Source: Pseudomonas sp. (GTDB lineage: Bacteria; Pseudomonadota; Gammaproteobacteria; Pseudomonadales; Pseudomonadaceae). From it: a DNA stretch of 64,000 nt. Below, piece after piece: positions 8,377-16,963 of the stretch. Positions within the stretch are counted from its first letter, which is position 1. The number at the start of each line of letters is the position of its first letter. The notes beneath the pieces are model-generated. The model was not told the origin of the DNA. It did not search any database and saw nothing but the letters and a program-made list of their open reading frames with translations. A program made the translations under genes and the position numbers. The stretch spans positions 62,001 through 126,000 of the forward strand of contig VMRT01000011.1 in NCBI GenBank assembly GCA_007713455.1, read 5' to 3'.

Positions 8377-9277
8377 ACGTTGGGGCGGCAAGACCGAACC
8401 GCTGCTGAGCATCGTCTGCCTGGCCTACAACCACGCATCTTTTATAAGGAAGGCGCTGGAGAGCTTCCTCCAGCAGGAAACGGATTTCCCTTTCGAGGTG
8501 ATCGTCCACGACGACGCCTCGACTGACACCACCGCCGCGATCATCGCCGACTACGCGGCGCGCTACCCCAGCATCATCAAACCGATCTACCAGACGCAGA
8601 ACCAGTTCAGCCTCGGCGTGCCATTCAGCACGCGCCTGTTCGCCCGTGCGGGGGGCAAATACATCGCCTATTGCGAAGGCGACGACTACTGGACCGATCC
8701 GACCAAGCTGCAGCAGCAGGTGGACTTTCTCGAGCAGCATCGTGACTACGTGATCACCTATCACGATGCGTTCATGTTCAACAGCCAGGGCATCATCCAA
8801 AGCCCGCAACTGACCGGAAAACTGCGCAAGAACGCCACGGCGCTGGAACTGATGCAGGGCCGCCCGCTCTCGACGCTGACGGTGTGCTTTCGCAACCTGA
8901 TTCAGGAACTGCCACCGGAATTGCTCGGCGTGAAGGTGCTGGATATCTGCTGGTGGTCGCTGCTCGGCGCCTACGGCAAAGGCAAGTTCATGGAAGGCAT
9001 CAGCCCCGCCGCCTACCGGGTGCACGAGGGTGGCATCTTCTCCATGCAGCCGAGCCGGCAGCGCATCCAGATGGCCATGCATGCCCACTACTCCCTGGCG
9101 CGCTACTACAACCGCATCGGCAACAACGCGCTCTACGAGTACTTCCTGATCCAGGTGTTCGGCGAGTGCCTGTCGCTGATCTCGCCGTTCAGCAAGATCC
9201 AGGCGCTTTCAACCATCGCCCAGAACATCAGCCTCAACCTGCTGCGCCGGTTGAGCCCACGGCTGGCCAGGAGCTGA
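8345..9277 (+). CDS. Glycosyltransferase family 2
   Basis: 310 residues, GT-A fold. It starts with LSIVCLAYNHASFIRKALES and VIVHDDASTDTT and has the metal-binding acidic motif EGDDYWTD near residue 110. These are normal for a cytoplasmic GT2 that adds a sugar to the lipid-linked repeat. The start overlaps the 3' end of wzx. Donor and linkage are unknown. Confidence 0.87.
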   Translation: MELKSEQALIERWGGKTEPLLSIVCLAYNHASFIRKALESFLQQETDFPFEVIVHDDASTDTTAAIIADYAARYPSIIKPIYQTQNQFSLGVPFSTRLFARAGGKYIAYCEGDDYWTDPTKLQQQVDFLEQHRDYVITYHDAFMFNSQGIIQSPQLTGKLRKNATALELMQGRPLSTLTVCFRNLIQELPPELLGVKVLDICWWSLLGAYGKGKFMEGISPAAYRVHEGGIFSMQPSRQRIQMAMHAHYSLARYYNRIGNNALYEYFLIQVFGECLSLISPFSKIQALSTIAQNISLNLLRRLSPRLARS

Positions 9278-9328
9278 TCAGCCCGACCCCGCTTCTTTGC
9301 AAAAACGCACCATGAGGAAGGATTCCCA

Positions 9329-11539
9329 ATGACTGCCTTGACCCGCTCTTCGCTGGAATATGACGCGGACAACCGCATCGACCTCGCCGGAATAATGCGC
9401 ACCGCCTACGATCACAAGGCGCTGATCATCACCATTACCGGCTTTTTCGCTGCACTGGGCGTGCTCTATGCCCTGATCGCCACGCCGATCTACCAGGCGA
9501 CCGCGATGATCCAGATCGAACCGAAAAAAGCCGCGATCACCGGCGTGCCGGAAATATCGGCCCGGCCGGATTCGGTGTCCCAGGCGGTCACTGAAATCTC
9601 CCTGCTCAAATCCCGCGCCGTGCTCGGCAGAGCCGTCGAGGAGCTAAAGCTCTACATCGTCGCCAAACCCCATCACTTCCCGGTGTTCGGCGCCTTCATG
9701 GCGCGCAAGCATGACCCGGCGACTGATGGCGCGCTGGCCACCCCGCTGTTCGGCCTGACCGGCTATGCGTGGGGTGGGGAAAAGCTCGAAGTATTCCAGC
9801 TCGATGTGCCCGAAGCGTATCTGGGCGTGGAGCTGACGTTGATCGCCGGCACGGCCGGCAGCTTCACGCTGCATGACGACGAGCAGCAGCTGATTCTGCG
9901 CGGCCAGGTCAATGAAGCTGTGGAGAACCAGGGCTTCAAGGTGCAGATCGCCCAGCTGGAAGCGCGTCCTGGCACCGAATTCCAACTAGTCAGGAACCGC
10001 CCGCAGACCACCGCGCTGGATTACCAGAACCGCTTGAAGGTCGGCGAGGCCGGCAAGGATTCCGGGATCATCTACATGTCCCTGGAAGACCCGGACCCGC
10101 AGCTGGCCAGCCATGTGCTGGACGAGATCAGCCGGCTGTACGTCAGCCAGAACATCCAGCGCAGCTCCGCCGAGGCGGCCCAGCGCCTGGACTTCCTGCG
10201 CTCTCAACTACCTCAGGTACGCAAGGAGCTGGAGAAGGCCGAAGCCGCGCTGAATGCCTACCAGACCAGCTCCAAGTCGGTGGATATCAGCATCGAGACC
10301 AAGGGCGTGCTGGACCAGATCGTCGCGCTGGAAACGCAGATATCCGAACTGTCGCTCAAGCGCGTGGAGTACGACCGCCTCTATACCCGCGAGCACCCGA
10401 CCTATCGCACGCTGATCACCCAGATGAACGAGCTGCAGACGCAAAAGGCGCAGCTGCTGAAGAAGGTCGACGCCCTCCCCATGACGCAGCAGGAGTTGCT
10501 ACGCCTCCAACGTGACATGGAAGTCACGACCCAGACCTACACGCTGCTGATGAACCAGGCACAGGAGCAAGACATCCTGCGCGCCGGCACCATCGGCAAC
10601 GTGCGCATCATCGACAACGCCTACTCGATGATCGAGAAGCCGTCGAAACCGGTCAAACCGCTGGTGGTGGCCATCGCGATCTTCGTCGGCCTGCTCGTCT
10701 CGGCGGCAGTCATCCTGCTGCGCCAGGCCTTCTACCGCGGTGTGGAAAGCCCGGACGTGATCGAGAAGCTTGGCGTACCGGTTTATGCCGGCCTGCCCTA
10801 CAGCGCCTCTCAGGATCAGCTCAATCGCAGCCGCAAGAGCCGCGACGGCAAGACCCGACTGCTCAGCCTCACCGAACCGACCGATCTGGCGGTCGAATCG
10901 CTGCGCAGCCTGCGTACCAGCCTCAAGTTCGCCATGCTCGAGGCGCGCAACAAAGTGCTGATGATCACCAGCCCGACCCCTTCGGTTGGCAAGTCGTTCG
11001 TGTCCAGCAACCTTGCTGCGGTGATCGCGCAGACCGGCCAGCGCGTGCTGCTGATCGATGCCGACATGCGCCGCGGCTACCTGCACACGCTGTTCGGCAT
11101 GGCGCCGCGTCACGGGCTGTCGGATGCACTGGCCAGTGGCCTGAACCTGGCGGAGATCACCAACCGCACCGAGCAGAAGAACCTGCACTTCATCTCCGCC
11201 GGGTTCTCCGCGCCGAATCCGTCCGAACTGCTGATGCACGACAACTTCTCCCGCCTGCTGCGTGAAGCGGAAAAGCTCTACGACTTCATCATCATCGATA
11301 CGCCACCGGTGCTCGCGGTGACTGACGCCGTACTGGTCGCCCAGCAGTCGGGCACCAACCTGTTGGTGGCCCGCTTCGGCCTCAGCACCAGCTCGCAGAT
11401 CGATGCATCCAAGCGGCGGCTCGCGCAGAACGGCGTGCTGCTCAAGGGCGTGATCCTCAATGCCGTGAAGCGCAAGGCCTCGACCTCGCCGTACGACAGC
11501 GGCGCCTATGGTTACTACACCTATACCCAGCAAGCCTAA
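9329..11539 (+). CDS. wzc: Wzc-type polysaccharide co-polymerase / tyrosine autokinase
   Basis: 736 residues. N-terminal Wzz domain with a first membrane helix near residues 31-53, a long periplasmic coiled-coil region, a second helix near 445-465, then a cytoplasmic BY-kinase. Walker A is SPTPSVGKSF (about 548-557), Walker A' LLIDADMRRG (about 573) and Walker B FIIIDTPP (about 652). The tail has a tyrosine cluster with Tyr722, 727, 729, 730 and 732. Its autophosphorylation cycle controls chain length and export. AGGAAGG precedes the ATG. No Wzb phosphatase gene is present in the window. Confidence 0.92.
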   Translation: MTALTRSSLEYDADNRIDLAGIMRTAYDHKALIITITGFFAALGVLYALIATPIYQATAMIQIEPKKAAITGVPEISARPDSVSQAVTEISLLKSRAVLGRAVEELKLYIVAKPHHFPVFGAFMARKHDPATDGALATPLFGLTGYAWGGEKLEVFQLDVPEAYLGVELTLIAGTAGSFTLHDDEQQLILRGQVNEAVENQGFKVQIAQLEARPGTEFQLVRNRPQTTALDYQNRLKVGEAGKDSGIIYMSLEDPDPQLASHVLDEISRLYVSQNIQRSSAEAAQRLDFLRSQLPQVRKELEKAEAALNAYQTSSKSVDISIETKGVLDQIVALETQISELSLKRVEYDRLYTREHPTYRTLITQMNELQTQKAQLLKKVDALPMTQQELLRLQRDMEVTTQTYTLLMNQAQEQDILRAGTIGNVRIIDNAYSMIEKPSKPVKPLVVAIAIFVGLLVSAAVILLRQAFYRGVESPDVIEKLGVPVYAGLPYSASQDQLNRSRKSRDGKTRLLSLTEPTDLAVESLRSLRTSLKFAMLEARNKVLMITSPTPSVGKSFVSSNLAAVIAQTGQRVLLIDADMRRGYLHTLFGMAPRHGLSDALASGLNLAEITNRTEQKNLHFISAGFSAPNPSELLMHDNFSRLLREAEKLYDFIIIDTPPVLAVTDAVLVAQQSGTNLLVARFGLSTSSQIDASKRRLAQNGVLLKGVILNAVKRKASTSPYDSGAYGYYTYTQQA

Positions 11540-11555
11540 GCACAGGAGAAGCTTC

Positions 11556-12299
11556 ATGCTCAGGACCATCGGGGTTATGCAACCCTACCTTTTCCCCTAC
11601 CTCGGCTATTTCCAGCTGATTGCCGCCAGCGATGTCTTCGTGCTCTGCGACGATCTACAGTACGTAAAGGGATCCTGGATCAACCGCAACCGAGTGCTCT
11701 GCGATGGCCAGCCCAAGCTGATCAGCTTTCCCCTGAAGAAAGCCGGGCACCTTGAGACGATCCGCGAGCGCTGGCTGTGCGATGACTTCCACCGCGAGGC
11801 GGCCGCGCTGTTTCGCCGCCTGGCCCATATGTACCAGCGTGCGCCCCACCGCGAGGAAGTCCTACCGCTGATCAAACGTATCCTCGAGCATCCGGAGCGC
11901 AACCTGGCTGCCTTCAACGAGCAATCGCTCCGCGCGCTGTGCGACTACCTGGGCATCCATACGCCGATCTGCCGCGCTTCGGATCTTGGCCTGGATCCCG
12001 AACTGGAGATGCAAGAACGCGTCATCCAGATCACCCATCGCATGGATGGTGAGCTATACCTAAACCCCATCGGTGGCATGGAGCTTTACTGCCCTGCCCG
12101 CTTCCGCGCTGACGGGCTGCTGCTGCGTTTCCTGCGCATGGACGACATCGAATATCCGCAGCTCAAGCATGCATTCGTGCCGTCGCTGTCGATCATCGAT
12201 GTGCTGATGTTCAACAGCCGCGAGGCGATCAAGGAGTTGCTACTGCGCTTCAACGTGGTCGAAGGCCACGAGAAAAGGGCGACGCTGACGCTGGCATGA
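11556..12299 (+). CDS. WbqC-family protein
   Basis: 247 residues from an ATG with AGGAGA upstream. It carries the family opening IGVMQPYLFPYLGYFQLI and the following DDLQYVKGSWINRNRV, characteristic of WbqC (PF08889). The family occurs in O-antigen and capsule clusters and is thought to help modify amino sugars, but its chemistry is not settled. Its position with a DegT aminotransferase fits N-modification of an amino sugar, which is inference. Confidence 0.85.
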   Translation: MLRTIGVMQPYLFPYLGYFQLIAASDVFVLCDDLQYVKGSWINRNRVLCDGQPKLISFPLKKAGHLETIRERWLCDDFHREAAALFRRLAHMYQRAPHREEVLPLIKRILEHPERNLAAFNEQSLRALCDYLGIHTPICRASDLGLDPELEMQERVIQITHRMDGELYLNPIGGMELYCPARFRADGLLLRFLRMDDIEYPQLKHAFVPSLSIIDVLMFNSREAIKELLLRFNVVEGHEKRATLTLA

Positions 12300-12355
12300 C
12301 GACATTCAGCCTGCCGTTGGGACAGGGGCAGGCTTATTCAGGGAAGGACATCCAC

Positions 12356-12865
12356 ATGAACTCGAGCACTACCGCACGCTGGTATCTCATCCAGACCAAG
12401 CCACGCCAGGAGGCCCGCGCCGAGGAAAACCTGCTGCGCCAGCACTTCGAGTGCTACCGCCCGCTCAAGGCGCCTGCGCCCCTGCGCGGCTCACAGGGGA
12501 CCAAGTCCGGCGAGGCGCTGTTTCCGGGCTACCTGTTCATCCGCCTCGATTGCATTCACGACAACTGGTACCCGATCCGCTCCACCCGGGGCGTCAGCCG
12601 CGTGGTGAGCTTCGGCGGCCAGCCGACGCCGGTACGCGACGAGCTGATCGAACAGTTGCGACAGCGCCTGGCCCAGCCGCAGACCATGGCGGCGGCGCCG
12701 TTCTCACCCGGCGAACGGGTCCAGGTCAGCGGGGGCAGTTTCAGCGACATCGAAGCGATCTTCGTCAGCAGCGACGGCGAAGAACGCTCCGTCATCCTGC
12801 TCAACCTGCTGCAGCGTGAGCAGAAGGTCCGGGTACCCACCCGTTATCTCCAGTGCTACTCCTGA
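12356..12865 (+). CDS. rfaH: RfaH-type transcription antiterminator
   Basis: 169 residues. A NusG paralogue that joins RNA polymerase at ops sites, suppresses pausing and Rho termination and helps ribosome recruitment. The NGN domain opens ARWYLIQTKPRQEARAEENL, with LFPGYLFIRLD and STRGVSRVVSFGG. The C-terminal KOW-like domain has GSFSDIEAIFVSSDGEERS and VILLNLLQREQKVRV. These match E. coli RfaH (ATRGVSHFVRFG, EARSMLLLNLINKE) better than NusG. The ATG at 12356 has AAGGA upstream. It is embedded as the seventh gene of the operon whose leader carries the ops element, so it probably controls its own operon. Confidence 0.87.
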   Translation: MNSSTTARWYLIQTKPRQEARAEENLLRQHFECYRPLKAPAPLRGSQGTKSGEALFPGYLFIRLDCIHDNWYPIRSTRGVSRVVSFGGQPTPVRDELIEQLRQRLAQPQTMAAAPFSPGERVQVSGGSFSDIEAIFVSSDGEERSVILLNLLQREQKVRVPTRYLQCYS

Positions 12866-12927
12866 GCCAGGCGAGTGCCCGTAGGGCCATGCGAGCAGCC
12901 TGACAGGTTCAATCAGCGAGCCAACCG

Positions 12928-14238
12928 ATGAAGATCCTATTCCTCAATGCGTTCTACACCCCGCATGTCGGCGGCGGCGCAGAAGTCATCCTCCGGCACC
13001 TGGCCGAAGGGTTGCAGCGGCGTGGTTGTGAGGTGGCAGTGCTGGCGACCGGCCCGGATGCCGGGCTGAACATGCAGATTCAGGACGGCGTGCGGGTCTA
13101 TCGCGCCAACCTGGCGAACAGCTACTGGCACTACACCCAGCAGCGCCCCAGTCGCGTCGCCCGCCTCGGCTGGCACTACCGCGACCGCTACAACCGCGAC
13201 ATGCGCTGTCATGTGCGCGAGGTGATCGCGCGGGAGCAGCCGGATATCGTGGTCTGTAACAACCTCACCGGCTGGTCGATTTCCGCCTGGGACGAAATCA
13301 CCGCCGCCGGCCTGCCGATCGTCCAGGTGCTGCACGACCTGTACCTGCTCTGCCCGAAGGACACCATGTTCAATCGCGGCAAAAGCTGCCAGCGCCAGTG
13401 CGGTATGTGTTCGGTGTTCCGTCTCCGCCACGCCGGCGCCTCAGCGCAAGTGGCCACGGCGATCGGCGTCAGCCGCTTCGTGCTCGAGCGCATCACCGCA
13501 CAGGGCTATTTCAGTGGCGCGCGCCAGCATGTGGTGCACAACTGCACGCCGGCCAACCCCGGTCAGGGCAGCAAGCCCAGGCAGCGCAGCAACCATCCAC
13601 TGCGCTTCGGCTATATCGGCACGCTGTCGGAGAACAAGGGCGTCGGCTGGCTGATCGAGCAGTTCCAGCGGCTGGACATCGATGCGCGGCTGGATATCGC
13701 CGGGCGCGGCAAGCTGGACTACGAAGCCAAGCTGAAGGCCATGGCCGATCCGAAAAAGGTCAGCTTTCTCGGCTACTGCGACAGCGACGAGTTCATGCAG
13801 AGCATCGACGTGCTGGTGGTGCCGTCGCTGTGGGGCGAGCCGTTCGGCCTGGTGGCCGTCGAAGGCTGCGCCAACAACCTGCCGGTGATCGCCAGCAACA
13901 TGGGCGGGCTGCCGGAGATCATCCGCGACGAATGCAACGGCCTGCTCTGCTCGCCCGATGATCCCGACTCACTCGGCATCGCCATGCTCTGGCTCTACAT
14001 CGACGGCGCACTGCGGCAGCGGCTCGCCAGCCAGGCACGGGCCAGCGTGCTGCCGCTGCTGGATATGGAACGCATGCTGGATCAGTACCAGACCATCCTG
14101 CGTGAAACACTTCAGGGAACGAGAATCCACCATGAACCAGAGCCTGCTGATTACCCCGCGGCGACGCGACTCGAATCCGTTGGCCTTCGACAAGCCGACA
14201 TTGTTGACGCTGGTCGTCGCCTCGCTGCTGCTGACTGA
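12928..14238 (+). CDS. Glycosyltransferase family 4
   Basis: 436 residues, GT-B fold. The N-terminus is ILFLNAFYTPHVGGGAEVIL; the C-domain has GYIGTLSENKGV and the donor-binding SLWGEPFGLVAVEG (E-x7-E type). A Cys-rich stretch (CQRQCGMCSVF) sits near residues 154-164. The last 36 codons run over the start of the polymerase gene, giving a 107-bp overlap that is longer than usual. The sugar donor is unknown. Confidence 0.87.
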   Translation: MKILFLNAFYTPHVGGGAEVILRHLAEGLQRRGCEVAVLATGPDAGLNMQIQDGVRVYRANLANSYWHYTQQRPSRVARLGWHYRDRYNRDMRCHVREVIAREQPDIVVCNNLTGWSISAWDEITAAGLPIVQVLHDLYLLCPKDTMFNRGKSCQRQCGMCSVFRLRHAGASAQVATAIGVSRFVLERITAQGYFSGARQHVVHNCTPANPGQGSKPRQRSNHPLRFGYIGTLSENKGVGWLIEQFQRLDIDARLDIAGRGKLDYEAKLKAMADPKKVSFLGYCDSDEFMQSIDVLVVPSLWGEPFGLVAVEGCANNLPVIASNMGGLPEIIRDECNGLLCSPDDPDSLGIAMLWLYIDGALRQRLASQARASVLPLLDMERMLDQYQTILRETLQGTRIHHEPEPADYPAATRLESVGLRQADIVDAGRRLAAAD

Positions 14239-15430
14239 AACCTTCTCCGGCGCCCTGCGCTACTACTTCGACATGGCCGGAGTCTCCTGGCTGCTGTACC
14301 TGCCCAAGGTTGCCTGTCTGATCGCACTGGGCCTGGAGCTGTTGCGCTACCGCGGCTGGCCGGCCTTCTGGCTGGTACTGCTGGGGCTGGTGACTTCCAG
14401 CCAACTGGCGCTGATGCATGGCGCCGAACTGGCCAACATCGGTTTCAGCCTGTTCATCTACATTCCGCTGTTGTTCGGCCTGATTTGCGGCCGCCATGTG
14501 GAGTTGCGGCTCGGGCTGCTGCGCCGAATCATCGGCTTCTGCCTGATCGCCTGCTTCGTCGGCATCGCCCTGGACATGCTCACCAGCGTGCCGTGGAAGG
14601 GCTACAGCTACATGGTCGGCGAGGTGGAACTGAGCGCCAACCGCTCGTGGGCGTTCGACAACATCGACCGCATCGGCGGCTTCGCCCGCATGTCCACCGC
14701 GCTGTCGGTGATGATCGCGATCTACAGCCTGTTCGTCGCCGCATTCATCCAGCCGCGCGTGCTACGCCTGATGCTCTACATCGCAGCGCTGATCGGCATC
14801 GTGCTGACCACCAACAAATCCACCGCGGCGGCCTACGTGCTGACCCTGCTGATGCTGATCGTCACGGCCTACCGCTTCGCCAGCGCCACTGCGTTTCTCG
14901 TCGCAGTGCTGGTCGGCCTGATGCTGCCGATGGCCAGCCTGGTGCTCAGCCTGGACCCCAACGCCGCCAACAACGGCTCGCTGCTGGCCTCGTTCGCCGA
15001 CCGTCTGATCAACAGCTGGCCGAACTTCATCGAGGTCATCACCCGTGAGGGATGGGGCTGGTGGGGCGCGGGATTCGGCGCGGTGGGCAGCACTGGCAAG
15101 GTCTATCCCGTACCCGGGCTGGAGTTGCTGAGCATTGCCGACAATACCGCGCTGTACCTGTGGGGAATGCTCGGCGTGTTCGGTGTGCTGCTCTACCTGC
15201 TGACCTTTCCGCTGATGCTGCGCCTGCATGAACGGGGCTCGCGACTGCGCAGCGCGTTGCTGCCGATCGTTTTCTGCATCTGCCTGGTGGCCTGGGCCAC
15301 GGATGTACTGGAGGTGTCCATCGCCACGCTGTTCCTGGGCCTGGCGATCTCCCACGTGCTGACCCCGGCCCGCGCCCCGAGCAACAACCTGGCGGCGCAA
15401 CGGCTGCCCGAGTTGCAGCACCTGACCTGA
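14132..15430 (+). CDS. Wzy-like O-antigen/polysaccharide polymerase
   Basis: 432 residues from the ATG at 14132. A polytopic inner-membrane protein with many hydrophobic helices and a large loop containing SWPNFIEVITREGWGWWGAG and LLSIADNTALYLWGMLGVFG. The GWGWWGAGFG..ADN pattern is typical of Wzy/WaaL-class proteins. As the only such gene in the operon it is the likely repeat-unit polymerase. Sequence alone does not separate a polymerase from a ligase. Confidence 0.75.
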   Translation: MNQSLLITPRRRDSNPLAFDKPTLLTLVVASLLLTETFSGALRYYFDMAGVSWLLYLPKVACLIALGLELLRYRGWPAFWLVLLGLVTSSQLALMHGAELANIGFSLFIYIPLLFGLICGRHVELRLGLLRRIIGFCLIACFVGIALDMLTSVPWKGYSYMVGEVELSANRSWAFDNIDRIGGFARMSTALSVMIAIYSLFVAAFIQPRVLRLMLYIAALIGIVLTTNKSTAAAYVLTLLMLIVTAYRFASATAFLVAVLVGLMLPMASLVLSLDPNAANNGSLLASFADRLINSWPNFIEVITREGWGWWGAGFGAVGSTGKVYPVPGLELLSIADNTALYLWGMLGVFGVLLYLLTFPLMLRLHERGSRLRSALLPIVFCICLVAWATDVLEVSIATLFLGLAISHVLTPARAPSNNLAAQRLPELQHLT

Positions 15431-15445
15431 GACCTACCTTCACGG

Positions 15446-16768
15446 ATGATCCACATGACGAAGCGCTCTACCCCGCTCAACACCCTGCTGCTGGGCGGCT
15501 TGCTTGGCCTTGCTCCGTTTACACCGGCCCAGACCACCGAGGAGCCTTTCGTGGTCGGCGTATGTGCCCATGAACTGCACAAGGGCGACCCCAGCGGCCG
15601 CGCCTACGCGATGATGCGCGATGCCGGCATCACCTCCGTGCGCACCGACGCCCACTGGGCCTATGTCGAACGCCGGCCCGGGCAATTGAAGATCGAACCA
15701 TCCTGGCACCGTTACCTGAAGGCAACAGCCGCTCACGGGCTAAGCACCCAGTTCATCCTCGGCTACGGCAACTCGCACTACGGCGGTGGTGAAAAGCCCC
15801 GCAGCGAGCCGGTAAGGGCGGCATTCAATCGCTATGTCGAGTTCATCACCGAAGAGCTGAAAGGCAAGGTCGCCTATTACGAGATCTGGAACGAATGGGA
15901 CGTCGAGGACCCGCGCGACCCGGAATTCACCCAGGATTACGCGCGGCTGATCGCCGATGCGTCCGGGATCATCCGGCAGCGCGCGCCCGGCGCCAAGGTG
16001 CTCGCCGGCGCGGTGACCAGCCAGGGCATCGACTCCGGTTTCGCCCTGCGCCTGCTGGAGAACGGCCTGATGCAATCGGTGGACGGCCTGTCCTTGCATC
16101 CCTACGTGCACTGCCGCGGCTGGCGGCGCAACACCCCAGAGGCCTGGATCGAATGGATGAGCGAGGTCGACAAGGACCTGACCCGCGCCGCCGGACGCCC
16201 GGTACCGCTCTACCTGACGGAAATGGCCTGGCCTGCCCACCAGGGCGCATGCGGCATCGATGAAAGCCTGCAGGCGGCCTACCTCGCCCGCGCCTTCTTC
16301 CTGGCCAAGACGCTGCCGAGCATCAAGGGCATGTGGTGGTACGACTTCCGCAACGATGGCACCGACAAGACCGAGCGCGAACACAACTTCGGCCTGGTAC
16401 GGCAGGACTTCACCCTCAAGCCGGCTTATTCGGTGCTCGCCTCCATCAGCCAGATCGTCAGCCAGTACAGCTTCCTCAGCCGCGAAGAGAAAACCCCGGG
16501 TGACGTGGTGATGCTGCGATTCGCCCGCGGAGACGATGAACTGATGGTGGCCTGGAGCACCGGCAAACCGAGGACCGTGGAGCTGCAGAACACCGAAGGC
16601 CAGGCGGGCCAGGTGGCGCTGATCGATACCGCCCAGCCCCAGCACGGCCGCGTGGTCACCAGTACCGAGTGGAAGTGTCCGGGCAAAGGCCAGGCCTGCA
16701 GCACCGAGGTGGAGCTCGATGGATTCCCGAAAATCATCAGCCTGCGCGCGGTGCAGAACGACGGTTGA
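15446..16768 (+). CDS. Periplasmic glycoside hydrolase, PslG/GH39-like
   Basis: 440 residues with an N-terminal signal sequence ending near AQT, so periplasmic. It is a TIM-barrel clan A hydrolase: the acid/base Glu is in YYEIWNEWD (N149-E150) and the nucleophile in LYLTEMAW (E259). HPYVH and MWWYDFRND also fit the fold. The length matches PslG, the hydrolase of the Pseudomonas Psl cluster. It probably trims or releases misassembled polymer during synthesis. The start could also be the Met three codons later. Confidence 0.8.
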   Translation: MIHMTKRSTPLNTLLLGGLLGLAPFTPAQTTEEPFVVGVCAHELHKGDPSGRAYAMMRDAGITSVRTDAHWAYVERRPGQLKIEPSWHRYLKATAAHGLSTQFILGYGNSHYGGGEKPRSEPVRAAFNRYVEFITEELKGKVAYYEIWNEWDVEDPRDPEFTQDYARLIADASGIIRQRAPGAKVLAGAVTSQGIDSGFALRLLENGLMQSVDGLSLHPYVHCRGWRRNTPEAWIEWMSEVDKDLTRAAGRPVPLYLTEMAWPAHQGACGIDESLQAAYLARAFFLAKTLPSIKGMWWYDFRNDGTDKTEREHNFGLVRQDFTLKPAYSVLASISQIVSQYSFLSREEKTPGDVVMLRFARGDDELMVAWSTGKPRTVELQNTEGQAGQVALIDTAQPQHGRVVTSTEWKCPGKGQACSTEVELDGFPKIISLRAVQNDG

Positions 16769-16963
16769 CCCCTGTCACGACATGCACTGACCGCACGACC
16801 GGCCACCCAGGCGAAACGCAACCGGACCAGCACGCGCTGGCCAACCCGCATTGACCGCCACGCACCACGCATCGCTTCGCCAGTCGCCAAAGCCGCCACC
16901 TGCCAGCGTTCGCCGCTGGCCAGCATCCGGCGGCGCACGCCATCCCCGCAAGGAGAGCCCTAC

